In this document: in pieces, positions 33,007 to 45,700 of the stretch
Layout of the letters: the number at the start of each line of letters is the position of its first letter
Position numbering within the stretch: position 1 is the stretch's first letter
From: Siderastrea siderea
Lineage: Eukaryota > Cnidaria > Anthozoa > Scleractinia > Rhizangiidae
Reading direction: 5' to 3'
Assembly: GCA_964030785.1 (NCBI GenBank)
Contig: OZ034970.1
Span: 3,510,411-3,574,410, forward strand
DNA: 64,000 nt
The notes under the pieces: generated by a model
What the model was told of the DNA's origin: nothing
Database searches by the model: none
Seen by the model: only the letters and a program-made list of their open reading frames with translations
Translations under genes and position numbers: made by a program

Positions 33007-36000
33007 TACCAGTAATTGTCCACCAGAAATCAGTTTGATTTACCAACAGGAATTTCAGTGAGTGTGTCAATTCCAAAAATATTTGTCTTTGTCAGAGTGT
33101 TAAGCACAGCTGGTTCTAACTCACATACTGCAAAACAGTTTGCATTTTTTGCTTTGAGCCATCAAAAGCATTCAGTCTTCAAGATTGAGGAAAAGGTGTG
33201 GCCTGATTGTAAAACAGACATATGAGACAGACTAGCATGGGCTCTGCGCATTGTGTGTGAGTGCTTTTTTGTTAGCTTCTGTTTGTGCGCTGCTCTCAAG
33301 AGTTTAAAGAGGAGAAACTCAAACTACTGTTTTATAGTGTAATTACTGGTATCTCACTGTAGACTTGAAACTTAGGGGGGGGGGAGACCCTTAACTACAG
33401 ATCTGGTGTTGCTGCTATGGGATTTTTGTGGTTGATACTTTGTTCATACGCTGTTTTGCAGCATTTTGTGACATTAGATTGGTGAAATGTATGAGGATGA
33501 ACATCTGAATTTTTAAAATCAACATTTTGCATGTGTAGCTAGTGCCAGCAAGTCCCCAACCGTGCATTAAAAAGGAAAATCCCTAAAAACTGGCCGAAAG
33601 GAAGTAGAGCTGCAATTTTCTTTGCAAATTGGAGATAACTAACCTTCTTTATAATCTGAAGTGAGCAATTACTGTTATTACAATGAATAGAAAAACTTCA
33701 GTACAAAACGTATAAATATACGTCCTTGTGATTTCATAACTTCTACAATAATGCAAATTTCAAGAAATTGAGAAATTGATAAATTTCATGTTTTGCATCT
33801 TGATGATCATTAAATATTGGCTCTGTTTTAAATAACCAGAACCATATGCTGTTTGAGTTTTAGGCTTTTTTTCTGTTTAGGTCATGTTACCTGCCAAATA
33901 TAGTTGTGACTTAAAAATCTTGAACACGTTTCCCATGGAACAAATGTGGCCGAGCAGCTTATCTGTGGAAGTCAGGGTTTCCAAGGTATGATGATTATGA
34001 ACCCATAGCGACAAGATAGTTGTTAAGTCTCCCCCCTTTACTGTACCTTAATACACCTTTCAAATCTTGACATTAATATTTATGGTCAACCTCACCACAT
34101 AAATGTTGATACCTACCTAGGTGATGTTTTTGTGCCCTGTCTTCTTACTTAGATCTATGTAATTATCAATGGTGTATTTTATTTTATATCAAATTTTCTC
34201 AAAAATCATTTACTTTGAGGCAGCAATTACCAATATTTGTAATTTGTTTAGAGGAGTGCCTTTCCTCCCCCCTCCCCTGCCCCCCTTAATCATGAATAAG
34301 TCCAGGCATTCCAGGCAGGCTTTCACCGTACTTGGTTAAAATTAGTCAAAGAGCAGCAACAAGGTTTGGGGCTCTGCTCATTGCTCAATCAATCATTTTT
34401 ACCACCTCCTACTAAGTAGCTCATAGAACACAGAGGAAATGTTAGTTCTTTTCTGAGCATGTTTCTGACACAGGTTTTGTACAATTGTCATAAACTTTAC
34501 CAGTCTCATATTGTGTGGATATTTACCACTTTTTGCCACAATGCATGAGAAAGCAAGCCAGGAAAAAATCAGGGTTAGCTAGGAAGACAAGGTTCCTCTT
34601 TCTCCCCTCTTGCTTTTCTGTTTTTTTTTTCCCTTTCTGTTTTTCTTGTTCCCAAGGGGGTTAGGGGTGGGGGCAGGGGATTTCCCACTTAAAAGGAATG
34701 GATGTGAGACTAGGAGAAGCCTGCAAAACATATTTACATTCTTTGGCCAGTCCTTGGCTGTCTTACCATCCAAATACAGTGGCCACTTGTAGCTTGCCAA
34801 TGCAGCCATGCTCTCATCACCACCAGCTGCATAAGGTATTTGCATTTGCTGCCAGGAGCAACAAGAGGCAACTGTATTTCCAGGCTGACACTTACCATTG
34901 TACCCCTATAAAATGGGAAATAAAAAAGGAGAGTTGACTGCGTTTGCAAGCTGTATTCAGTACGAGGGGTTGTGAGGAATTCTTTAGGAATAGGTGTGGT
35001 GCAAGGGCTGATAGCCAACCATCTCTTCTCCTACCGATCATCATATCATGTCACTAGATATCTAAGTATTTGACGCAAGTAAACACTGGTCTGCTGCCAT
35101 TTTGTAACAGATTTTTAGTGGTGAATTATGGTCATAAATGATCTTAAGGGCACAATAAAGTAAAAAAGCAAAACTAGGGTTGGTACCCTGTGATATTACA
35201 GTAATTTATGCTAAGGGATCTGATGCCTTATATTCATGTTCCGTTCATTTTCTCTGCTTTTATGTAATTTTCAGGAACAGGTTGCAATAACAATTAACTT
35301 CGCTGTGTTCACAATCCAGATCCAAATCTTAGAGGTTATTTGTAAGCAGTCCCCGTGAGTCCTGTACAGCCCATCCCTTCCCAGAAGGTTTTGTGTGCCA
35401 GAAATGTATCTTAAGCTTTTCGGGTATTTAGCGGGAAATTCTGCGCGGGAAACTCGAACAAAGGCCACAGTTTCTTGTCTTGTTTTTACAACTTCAACTT
35501 GCCGTGGCCAAAGCCTCCTAATAATGTATTTCCTTCCGCTGCGCAGGACGGAAGTAGCAAAGCCGCAAACGGCATGTTCGTTCGCGCGCATCTGGAGAGC
35601 AACATACTCTGTCGGGTGTGGTGGGGAGAGAAAATGACACATGAAACTATAGAAGATGTCAAGCTTTCCAGGCAAACCAAACTTGAGTGTGTCCATTTCT
35701 TCATAGAGCAGATAAATTCTGTAACAGTTTGGTGAATCATCTTGCTTCCCTTCAAAAGCCAGCTAGATTTTAAACGCCGGTAGTTTCACTTTCCCGTCCC
35801 CTGCGTTGAGAGAGAGCGGGCTTGCCCAGACTTGTCCCTCGGGTGTCCCTAGTCTTTGTCCCTCTGTTCGTAAGGGCAATGTCAAATTTGAACGAGTATA
35901 GAATTTAGCTAGCCGTGGAGGAAAAATCTTTATATGACAGAAACTGCAGTTCAGCACGATGGGGTAAGAAAACATCCTTTTATGTCTTCTAAATCAATGC

Positions 36001-39000
36001 CTATTGCGCAGTGAAGACAACAAGATAAGCTGATTTCTTCAAACCGCTTTCAATTTCGCTCATGGTCGACTTCAATTCAATTTGAGACGTTCTTAAACGT
36101 GGAAAAGTTTTTCTTATTTTTGCTAATCCCCCATCATGTACAGATTGTCTGGTAATGTTTTGTGAGTATCTCGCCGAAAGCAGGGTTAGTTTTATTATGT
36201 TAGAGGGAAGTAAAAAAGAAGTATTGAGTTTTGTATTGGGTCGCCCGGCCGCGAAATTGCCAAGACGTGATCGATGAGTTGGTAAACTTGTATGTTGATG
36301 TTCTCTGTATTGTTATGGCGTCCTACAAATGCAATTTTAAGTCGAAATTTTATTTAAATCAAAGCAAATACGATGAAGCTTTTGTGCAGAAAATTAACAG
36401 AAAGAAAGAAAGTGATGATAAAGATCTACAAGTAGAAACTTGAAACTCGTTGAATCCTTTTTCCCTGGGGTGCCATTAAAATAAGTCTTTATAATAAACG
36501 TGTTTCAACGTTTATATTAGCATAAAAGCTTTCGTAGTAGATATTTTTAGTTATGATTAAAACGCCAAATGCAAGTTAAGCGTTTCACAGCTCATGTTCG
36601 AGTCACTGAAAAGATGCAAAATTAATTTTCCAAGAATTGTTACTTGCCATGTATTTTTGTGGGAGTTAAATCTTAGTTCTTAGAAACCTTACAATGCAAA
36701 ATATGTGCAAAGCTTTCTAACAGTCCACGTTATAATATCTCTACCTTATTCACAAGGATTTCCCCTGATAAATGAATTTATTAGCCCAAAAAAATCATTT
36801 ACTTTTCTCGTGAAAATTCATTTGCAGCCAATCAGATGCCTCGTGATAAATTCCATTAACTACTTTATGTTTTGTGGTTTTATGTTATAAACATGTACAA
36901 AGCAATACAAAAGAACCCGTTAGATTATATTGTGTTTGCATTCAACCCTTACGTCCTTTTCCTCATTTGAGTTCTCGCACGTGCTTCATTGAACGGACCA
37001 CGCCACTGTCTCATTTTGATTGGCTGATTTTAGTAGATATTTGCCTTGTTTACCACTTTGTTAAATCCTTTCAAGTGAGCAGTCTCTTTATTTCCAAAGC
37101 TGTCGCCATGTATTCTTCTTCGTAGACACATTTTTATTTACCTGGGATCTTTCTTTGTTATTGCAAAATTTTCGTTGAACACTCAACAACGTTCTTGGTA
37201 AAAGTTTACATTTTGTTTACTGACGGAAGTTTTCTAGGTGACTTTTATTCTGATCCATTTTAAGTCAATAATTCTTAAGGTTAATGCAAACACCATAATA
37301 TCGTAAAATACTCGCATTCATGGAAGTCCGTGGAAACAAGGTCTTGATGTCTCAAAGAGATTCTAATTGTTTTATTGTCTTTTTTTTTAATGAAAAACCC
37401 ATAAGGTAAACTCCTGTAGGCAATCATCGTGGTATACTCATAAAAATAATTCTTGTTGTACTCGTTATTGCTTCGCTAGGTAATCTTCCTTGGTATGATG
37501 GAAAACAATAATGCGTTTTGTAAATTGTCTCAAGCAATTTTCCAACAGTATGCTAAGTCAATTATTTTCTAATACTTTACCATCAGTCATTCAGTGACTG
37601 TCTCTAACCCTTTTTTTGTAATTGTTGTGTTCATTTCAGAATTATAGGCAAATTGACCCAAAAATAGAATGTCCATTAAGTCACAAATGGAAAAAAATTT
37701 ACTTTGATTTTTCCCGATTTTCCCGAGAAGGCTGTTAACTTTGCTTCTTAAACTGATGTGAAATTATGTGTGGTTGGAATGTGTGTGGTAATTGTATCTA
37801 TAGTTTACATAGGTGGTACATAAACTATTTATCAAGCTCCTATCTTGTTATCGAATCTCAAGTACCAATTGAGGTGGTGAATAGATTAACCATATATTTT
37901 GTTCAAGTAAAACCACGTGGAAGCTGCGGTTTGACCTTATTCGGAAGATCAACTTTCGGTTGTATTTTAAAGTACGAGGATTGACAAATTCGATATTTTT
38001 GATTCTGTATACATGTTTCCATGTCATAGCCAACATATTCTTCTGAACTAATGATTCGTTTGGTGCCGATTGAAAATATCCCCTAAATAAAGCAGTTAAT
38101 TTTATTAAATTCTCCCTTTGCAATAATCTTGTTAGGTCTGTTTCAGGCTTTTTACCATCCCAGAGGCTGTGTAATGTTAGTGAAAAAACACCATGAACAA
38201 TTCAGCTTTGTTTTTTCTTAGCAGTTTATATATGATCTATATATATATGTATATATACAATTATGATCTACACCGTTTTGTTACTTAAATGTATTACTCA
38301 GTATAATTTATGTTATCTTGATCATAAGGTTAGCTGATGACAAGAGAACAAAGGTATCTCAAAAAATCAATGGACCTTTTAGTTTTCTTTAAATAACTTG
38401 AGGTTAAATGTCATGACGATATCAATGTTCAGAGATGAAATCTGTGTAAACACTAACTTGTGTTTAAGACACACTCATAGATAAGACTTTCCCTGAATTT
38501 GAAAGTTTAAATTTTGGGGAGAAAAAAAAGGAATGAACAGGACAGTACGTGAATTTTGCAAATGCTGGACATGTTCTCATTTTAAGTTAAAAAACAGTGA
38601 ATGTATGTAATTGATCTGGATAAGAGGTATTTTCCAAGGTAAAGTCTGGCTGAGATGGCCCTTGAGAGATCAGGGGAAAATCACAAGCTTGTTGCTTGCT
38701 TTGGGTCAATTTGATGGATGATTGATCCTGTTCCCTCATTGTTTTATTATCTGCCTACACAATTTGACTTCATTATTTCCCAAGCAATGTTACAAAAAAT
38801 CTACCTCTTTCCAGACCAGTTAAGTTGTTGAAAATGAAAGGCATTTAAACGTGCTACTTTTAAATATGGAAAAATCTGAGCTTAGAACACCTGAAGATTA
38901 TTTTCAAGATTATAAGATGCGAGAGTCAACAAAAACATAGTTCACAGGGTGTGTACATTCCAGACATATCATTTTCATGGCTTTTTGTGGTTGGCTGTCA

Positions 39001-41268
39001 CAAATAGAAATGAAATTGTAGAAGAGAGACAAAAAGCAACAACAAATCAGAGCTGGAAATTTTAATTTCTTAGCAGGATGTGTGCCTCCACACATAAATA
39101 TTTTGAGTGAGCGCAATTACAAAGGTGGTCAGGAATAAGACGTGGTATCTTTTTAGTCGAGACATACTTGTAATCCAGCAACATACAAATTTATGTATTA
39201 TTATGGAGTAAAGAGTTTGCAGTGCATTGGAGGGTAACAGTTGTTTCCAAGTTTATTCAGGCATTGACAGTCTTTCTGCAGCCAAACGTAAGGTGACACA
39301 ATATGACATATTATTTTACGGCTGATTTTGTTTCTGTGTATGGACCCAGGTTTTTGGAGCCTGATTGGCTGGCTACGATTCACCACCCATCATGACTCAC
39401 CCACAACCACAAAGCGATTAAGGAATTAAGCAAACTGTCGGTTTCTTTATGATTTTTTCTTTGGGGTTGGGAGGTTAGTATTTCCTCTCTAAAATCATCT
39501 CACCTGATGATGTTGTGACCATGGACCATGGACCATGGACCATGGACCAGACAAATTACAGTGCATAGGCAACAAATCGTGATCCAAACTTATAGCGTAA
39601 AATAACACAGTAGGAAAATAGTAAAGCTGTCTTTGATATGTTTTATTTTTCTTGATCTCTCTGGCAGATTTTTAAAGATAATTTAAGTGGAGGTACACCT
39701 AAAGTCATTGTAATATGTGAAATAAATCATAATGCAAGTAACCTCCTAGACTATCGACTTTGCGCACAGTGTTCCAGTCCTCAACAAAATATTTGCAATT
39801 TAATTAACTCTGAATGCACTGATTGGTGTGTGATCACCTTGTTAGTGATGTTATTTCACATGGATAAATTTGAAGATCTTTTTCATAACAGATGAAGTGT
39901 TTACAATGTAGTTTAATTCATGGGAAGCTTCTCTAATTTGATTTGAAGGCTGCATAAACATTGATTTTGCCTTAAATTGTTATCTGTTAGTAATACAGTG
40001 TAGCAAAATAATGTCAGTGATTGAAAAGATTATGTCATTACTGAAGAAATTGAAAGGATACCAACTACCATATTTAGTAATCAGCTCTGTACAAAATAGT
40101 TAATCACCTGTTTTTGATCTGTTCGGTAAAGTAGTTGTGCATGATCGTTATTTTATGAATTCAGAGTTTCCAGATGCCGTTAGTCAATCCTGTACATGTA
40201 AAAGTGCTTAACGTACAGAATAATTTTCCAAACTTTCCTTGTGAAAAAAGTCGAAAAATGATTATGCAGTACCAAAACATTTCTTAGTACGTGTAGCATT
40301 CTTTTGAATGATCACACTTTAACTTAGGATTTTATCCACAAACTAAAAAATTAAAATGGAGTTCATAATTAAATACTTTTAAATTCCATTTTGGAATAAA
40401 GTTTGCATAGATTTTATCTAATAAATACACTTTAATTTGGATTTTCTAGAGTTATTTTACAGTGCTATGTAAAATTAATGCTTTGTAAATGTTTTTTTTT
40501 TATCTTCTCCCTCTCAATCCCATGAAACTTGAAGGATATGTAAGGTAACACTGACAGTACAGTTGTAGCTGGAACTAAATCTTTATGATCCAATACAATG
40601 CTGTAGATCTTTAGTTTGCGTGAGTTCATGGATACAGTACTGTTTGGAATAGTGCTAACCTAACTTTTGATGGCTCTTCTGTTGTTGGTGAGACAATGTG
40701 CACAGACACAACTGGCAAAAATGATGTGAAATTGTTATTGCATGTTTACATGTATAATTTCTTTTTTCATTTGCTGTCATATCTTTAAAATGTGAAATTT
40801 TACTAGGACGGCACAATTGTTAATATGTTAATCGTGGCATTTACTTATTTAACACAAGTATCAGTGGTTTCATCCCCATATTTACCAACAACATATTTCA
40901 GTAGAAAAACCTCTCCCTCCTCCCCAGCCCAGTGTCAAATCTGTTGGTGGTTCAAACAACTTGTGATCCTAATCCTTTCCAGTGAAATGAAATCCGTAGA
41001 GTAATGCCTTCCTTACATTGTAGGTCTGGTTATTACAATATTTTTATTATGCTGTGCTGCATTTTGATTGTATTTTTTGAGTTCTTGGATGAAATCCCTC
41101 AAGTGTGTCCAGACAAAAGCTCTGGAGGAATTTTTTTGCTGTGGGGCCATTTAAATAATTGTGTTTCCAGCTTTTGCATTTGTTGATAGTATTCTAAAGT
41201 ATGACTATTCAAATGAAAGCTATTAAGTAGTAATCTTCAAATAGAGACACACGGTTTTAAGTTTGAAA

Positions 41269-41301
41269 AACATGTTTCGGATGATCTACATCCATCTTCA
41301 G
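41269..41301 (-). ncRNA. Minimal hammerhead ribozyme motif with intact core
   Basis: On the minus strand: CUGAAGA (fits CUGANGA), then a perfect stem II GGAUG-UAGAU-CAUCC, then GAAA, then the palindrome ACAUGU and U. All expected core elements of a minimal hammerhead are present, with stem III only possible by self-complementary pairing of ACAUGU between two molecules, as described for Penelope-like elements. A mirrored, damaged copy follows at 41401-41432. Confidence 0.55.
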
Positions 41302-41400
41302 TTTCGAATGCAAATTAGACCGCTAGTCGGTTTGATATAAATACAATGTACATAGAATATTAATTACTAAATAACAACATGAATATGAATAACTGAAATT

Positions 41401-41432
41401 GAAGATGGATGTAGATCATCCAAAACACATCT
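41401..41432 (+). ncRNA. Degenerate mirrored hammerhead motif
   Basis: Reads UUGAAGA, then the same stem GGAUG-UAGAU-CAUCC, then AAAAC and ACAU. Relative to the copy at 41269-41301 the core has C to U and G to A changes and the terminal palindrome is lost. The two copies point at each other across about 100 bp. Confidence 0.45.
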
Positions 41433-41474
41433 TTTTTTTTCTTGCCTGCTGTTATTTCGTATATTAAGTAGTAC

Positions 41475-42474
41475 CAGGGCTTGAGACTAACTTTTCAGCT
41501 TAGTAGCCTAGTGGCTAGTGAGAGGTTTGATTTCACTAGCCAAAATAAATTTTCACTAGCCAGACGTTTTTTGTTCGAACTTACCTAAGTACGGAGAAAC
41601 ATTGAGAAGTCATATTGAACACGTTGGTTTCAAATGCATTGCAGTAGGGAGAAACACTGCCAACGTCCCAAGTACAGAGGCAAGTTGAGGAGACACTAAG
41701 GCTAATAAAATACGCAACTACTAACTTACGGAGAAATGTTATTAGACAAAACCAATTCTGTAAGAATGTGTAACGTACGGAAAAACACTGAACGGACAAA
41801 ACTATTACGGTGGGACAATAAATTACAGAGAAACGAAGGGAAGACAATTTATATTGCACTAACGTACGGATAAACGTAGAGAAGGCAAGACTAATACCGT
41901 ATGAAATACTAACGTACAGAGAAACACCAAGAAGTGTCTAGACTATCGTACGAATGCACGAAGACACTGAAAACCTTGAGAAGACAAGACCAGTATTGTG
42001 CAAACATGCTAATGGCGTACGGAGAAACGTTGAGAACGCAAGATTAATAAATCGTCAAACGTATGTACGGAGAAAAGTTGGGAAGACAAGACTAAGATCA
42101 TATGAACAATGTTACCTAGAGAGAAACGCTGCATGGGAAGAGAAATTAATATTGTACGAACATAGTAATGAATGGAAAAAAAGCAAATCAGTAAGAGAAG
42201 GCTAAAGGATTGCGTGAACGGACGAGCATACGAAACTAGACTAATTTCATATGAACGCACTTACGGATCTTTCAATGAAATGTAAGGTGAGACGTTCTGA
42301 AGATGGCTAATTTCATTGGAACGTAGTAATGACAGAGAAACGTTGCCAACTGAGACAAGAATTAGTAGGGATAAGTTTCAGTTTCTGTTCCCTCAATTTG
42401 CTTTTGGGATCCGATCATCAGAAGTAATAGTCAGTTTGGTTTCCATCCGGTGCATGCTTTAATAGTGCTTTGAA

Positions 42475-42510
<36 letters not shown>

Positions 42511-42576
42511 CCAATTAGCCAAAACGGAATTTTTACTAGTCTGTGACTAGTTGGCTACCGTTAGTCTTGAGCCCTG
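41475..42576. mobile_element. CAGGGCTTGAG element with a minisatellite core
   Basis: The ends CAGGGCTTGAGACTAAC and its near complement (gttagtcttgagccctg) form terminal inverted repeats. Subterminal repeats of ttttcactagcca and ggctagtg occur on both sides. AGTAC flanks both ends (41470-41474 and 42577-42581). The interior, about 41580-42380, is a degenerate minisatellite with a unit of about 45-50 bp around cgtacggagaaacgttgaga and agacaagactaat. Open frames in the core come from the repeats. The CAGGG terminus suggests a hAT-type non-autonomous element, but the duplication is only 5 bp. Confidence 0.6.
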
Positions 42577-42719
42577 AGTACATGTATCTTCCAACCCTGA
42601 GAGGCGGCTCAAATGTCTGAGTCTTTTTTTTCTTTTATGCCCCTTTTTTTTTCATGTTCTAGGATGGGATTGATGGGCAACCAAAAGTTAAACGACTCAA
42701 AGCTGTAAAAGATGTAGGT

Positions 42720-45700
42720 ATGACATCAAGCGATTGCGATGAACAAGACACCATTTATGGTGCACTTGTGGTTCTTGGGTAAGTCTGCTAATTGGAGTAA
42801 TCACAGCATTGCCCTTTCTTTGTATGTGTTTTATTTACTAGTCTTGTATTTGTGGTAATGTGTGTTTGTGTAATTCCTGGCCAGTTACAATGGTTCTCTT
42901 CCGGATGGAGAACTCAAGCATCGTCACCGCAGCTCGTATATTTTGAGAAAGAAAGGATCTCCCTCAGGAGTGCAACCCTACAAACTGCACCTGGCTTCTT
43001 CTAACACTGGAATGCAGGTGTGTGACAATTACACCTTATCACATGTGCGGTTTCAGAAGACACCCATAGTAAAGTCTCTTTACAAGTGAAGTAGTCCATT
43101 GGGCATCATTTATCTTTGGTTTCTATAGCATGAACCATTTGCATATTTGGGTGCCTTCATTCAGTCAAAACGTCTGGTACAGATTTTGAAAAATTTCAAA
43201 TGAAGAGAATTTTCCTGTTGACTGTGCCAAACAGAAAAAAAGTATTCTGGCTAGCTGTTTTGTAAGACAGTAGACTGCAAGAAGTCGTTGTCTTTCTTCA
43301 GGGATGGAAGAGTATGCATGGCAAATCAGAATTGCAAATGGTTTGGTCCAAGATGCTTGCCTCCTTTTTCATTGTGGCTCACAGTTTCTCTGCTTGCCAC
43401 TCAGATTGTACCATTGACCATTCCTGATTCTGCATGTGCTCCACTATCCTTGAAGAAAAATTATTATAATTACTGCTGGCAATCTGATGCTACAGAAACT
43501 GAAGGTAATTTATGATGGGCCTCTGGGCTTGTAAAGGGACTTCACCTTTGAGGAGTTGTGGGTGATTCTGAAACCTGACACGTGCCAGCTATTTCGTGAT
43601 AAATTATACCCTGAGGGATGCCAAGGGTTGCGCATTTCCATTTGGACATTCTTGTTTTGTTGGTGACTCAGCTACATGTAACAGCCTCGAAAGAGTGAGT
43701 AACTAAAGGAAGAAATAGGTACTTTAACCAGTACATGTGAGACTTTAAAATCCAAAACAGGATATCATTAAGGAGTTTGTTAAGGGCAAATGCATTCGGT
43801 GATCATTCATAGTTGTGTTGAATGTGATAGTGTCTTGTAGTCTCATGAAAAGTCAACACTTTGTACACACCACAATTCCTGGTCCTTTTAGGATTTCTTT
43901 TGTAGTATAAAGTAGTTTTGGTGAGAGCATGAGCTATAGGAAACATGGAGTTCGAATCGAAAGTTGTTTCAAAAAGACAGCGCTAAAAGATGTCGAAACT
44001 TCAATAAAATTATCACTTTACCGTTAGTTGTGTTGTCCTGTGTCTTTGATTTCTATATCATTTTCTGCAAATATCCCAGTTTCTTCCCGATTCTTCTTCG
44101 GTGAGTTCGATGGTAGATGCTTAACCGTCCGCCATTTTGAAATTCCCTCAGTCCCAGTTCTATGCAGCTTACCAAAGACCCCGAAAGCGAGTGGGTAGGC
44201 TATCTTTGCCAGGCTATGGTCACGAGCTCATAACAAGTTGCACGACGACCATAACAAGTTGCACGACGACCTGCCATATATAGAAGTCCGTCGTGCAACG
44301 CATTAAAATTTGCAATTCAAATTAGGTTCTATCAAGGGTTTTTCTCGGAGATTCAAAAAGCAGATTCAAATTGCGAAAGTTAAATTCATTTTTAGTTGAA
44401 AATCAGATCGCATCAGTGGCCAGTTCTTTCGTATTTGATTAATAACTTGAGTTTACGCCTACAGTTTGAAGGAGATATTTACTTTCGGTTTTATTTCCCG
44501 TTTTTCAAATGAATGGAGCCTGTGTACTCGCTGATCAAAACCTCAATCAGTCAATGTCCAGTTAGTGCGAGAATTATTTTGCGTTGCCAAGAAGGAAAAC
44601 TGTTCCGATCAGCCGGAAAATAGTGGACTTAGTGTGGACGAAGCCAACAAACACTTTATTTTCATGTTAAGGTCGAGGAACATTAACATTTCCAGAGACA
44701 TAAACAAAAACAATTTTGGAAGTCTTTTGAGAGCCGCTTTCCCGGGAATGACTGTAGCGAAGAAAAGACTAGTTAGCTACGAGGAAGGAAAAAAATATGC
44801 CCCAGGTAAGACAATTCACCTGCCTAAATTCAGCAGTTGCTAGAACAGATGGTTTCAGTGAAACTGTCTGTTCGGATAGCCTGCATTACAAGCGTTTATT
44901 AGCCAAGCGTGGAGAGCGAGACGAAACAGAAAATTCGCTTCCGGCGCTTGGCTATAAAATAAATGCCTGTTATACTTGCTTCGGTCCTTAAAAATTCGGA
45001 TTTAAGAATTAATTGTGGTCACAACGTAAAGTTTTCGTCCCTGGAATGTAACCTTCAACTCGTGTAATATGGTAAAATTACTGCTTTTTGTTTTTCGGCC
45101 GAACAAATACATGTATGTTGTTTTGTGATTCCTAGCATCTTCGGAAAGACAACAGCTGCTCCGAATTCCGGCAAATGCAATATAATACTGTTCCCAGAAA
45201 AGCCCCGACAAGAAAATTTTATTTCCGTTTCCGACTCTTGCCGTGTGGGGAGAGTCGACTTTTTCTCACATATTTTGCTAGCAGGGGACTGGAAAGTTAT
45301 TTTTGCTCTTACCAGCTGAAGACGAATTTGAAAAACAATAGCAATTGTCTTTTTGGCCCTACGATTGGCTAATGACACAAATCTCCTAGCAACGGCCCAA
45401 GCGCTTCCTACCCGGTAGCTTTACAAGAGAGGTTTATTTCCAGTTAGCTGGGTAGAACTGGGACTGAGTGAATTTCAAAATGGCGGGCGGTTAAGCATCT
45501 ACCATCGAACTCAGCAGAAAATCGGGGAGAAACAGGGATATTTGCAGAAGATGATGTTGAAATCAAAGACACATAACAACAGAACTAACGGTAAGGTGAT
45601 TATTTCATTGAAGTCTCGACATCTTTCAGCTTTCAACTTTCGATTCGAACTCCATGTTTCCTATAGCTCATGGTGAGAGGTGTACCAGTAAATGAAATTA

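Larger units (their letters stand above)
31068..42662. other. 11.6 kb between FKBP3 and first recognised Pellino exon
   Basis: No protein-coding gene recognised. It must contain the FKBP3 3'UTR and, because the Pellino exon at 42663 begins with a splice acceptor, at least one upstream Pellino exon and its promoter. The CpG-richer stretch 35400-35640 is a possible promoter-proximal area. It also holds a long-TIR MITE (31662-32651), a TTAACCCTTTAA copy (32794-33006), hammerhead motifs (41269-41432), a minisatellite element (41475-42576) and a gaccatg tandem at 39515-39548. Most of 33-41 kb is AT-rich and featureless to the eye. Confidence 0.5.

Noticed and set aside
35271..35755. Overlapping open frames on both strands in a CpG-richer patch
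   Set aside because: No protein family recognised; CpG-rich sequence lowers stop-codon frequency. Kept only as a possible promoter area.
36231..36443. 70-codon plus-strand frame, considered as a first Pellino exon
   Set aside because: It ends in a stop codon, has no donor in frame and no similarity to Pellino N-termini.
41581..42260. Open frames on both strands in the 41.5-42.3 kb region
   Set aside because: They derive from the 45-50 bp minisatellite in the transposable element.
44881..44960. Possible tRNA or small RNA in a GC-richer patch inside the long-TIR element
   Set aside because: gcctgcattacaagcg and the facing gcgcttggc form a MITE-like foldback; no box A or box B spacing or cloverleaf.
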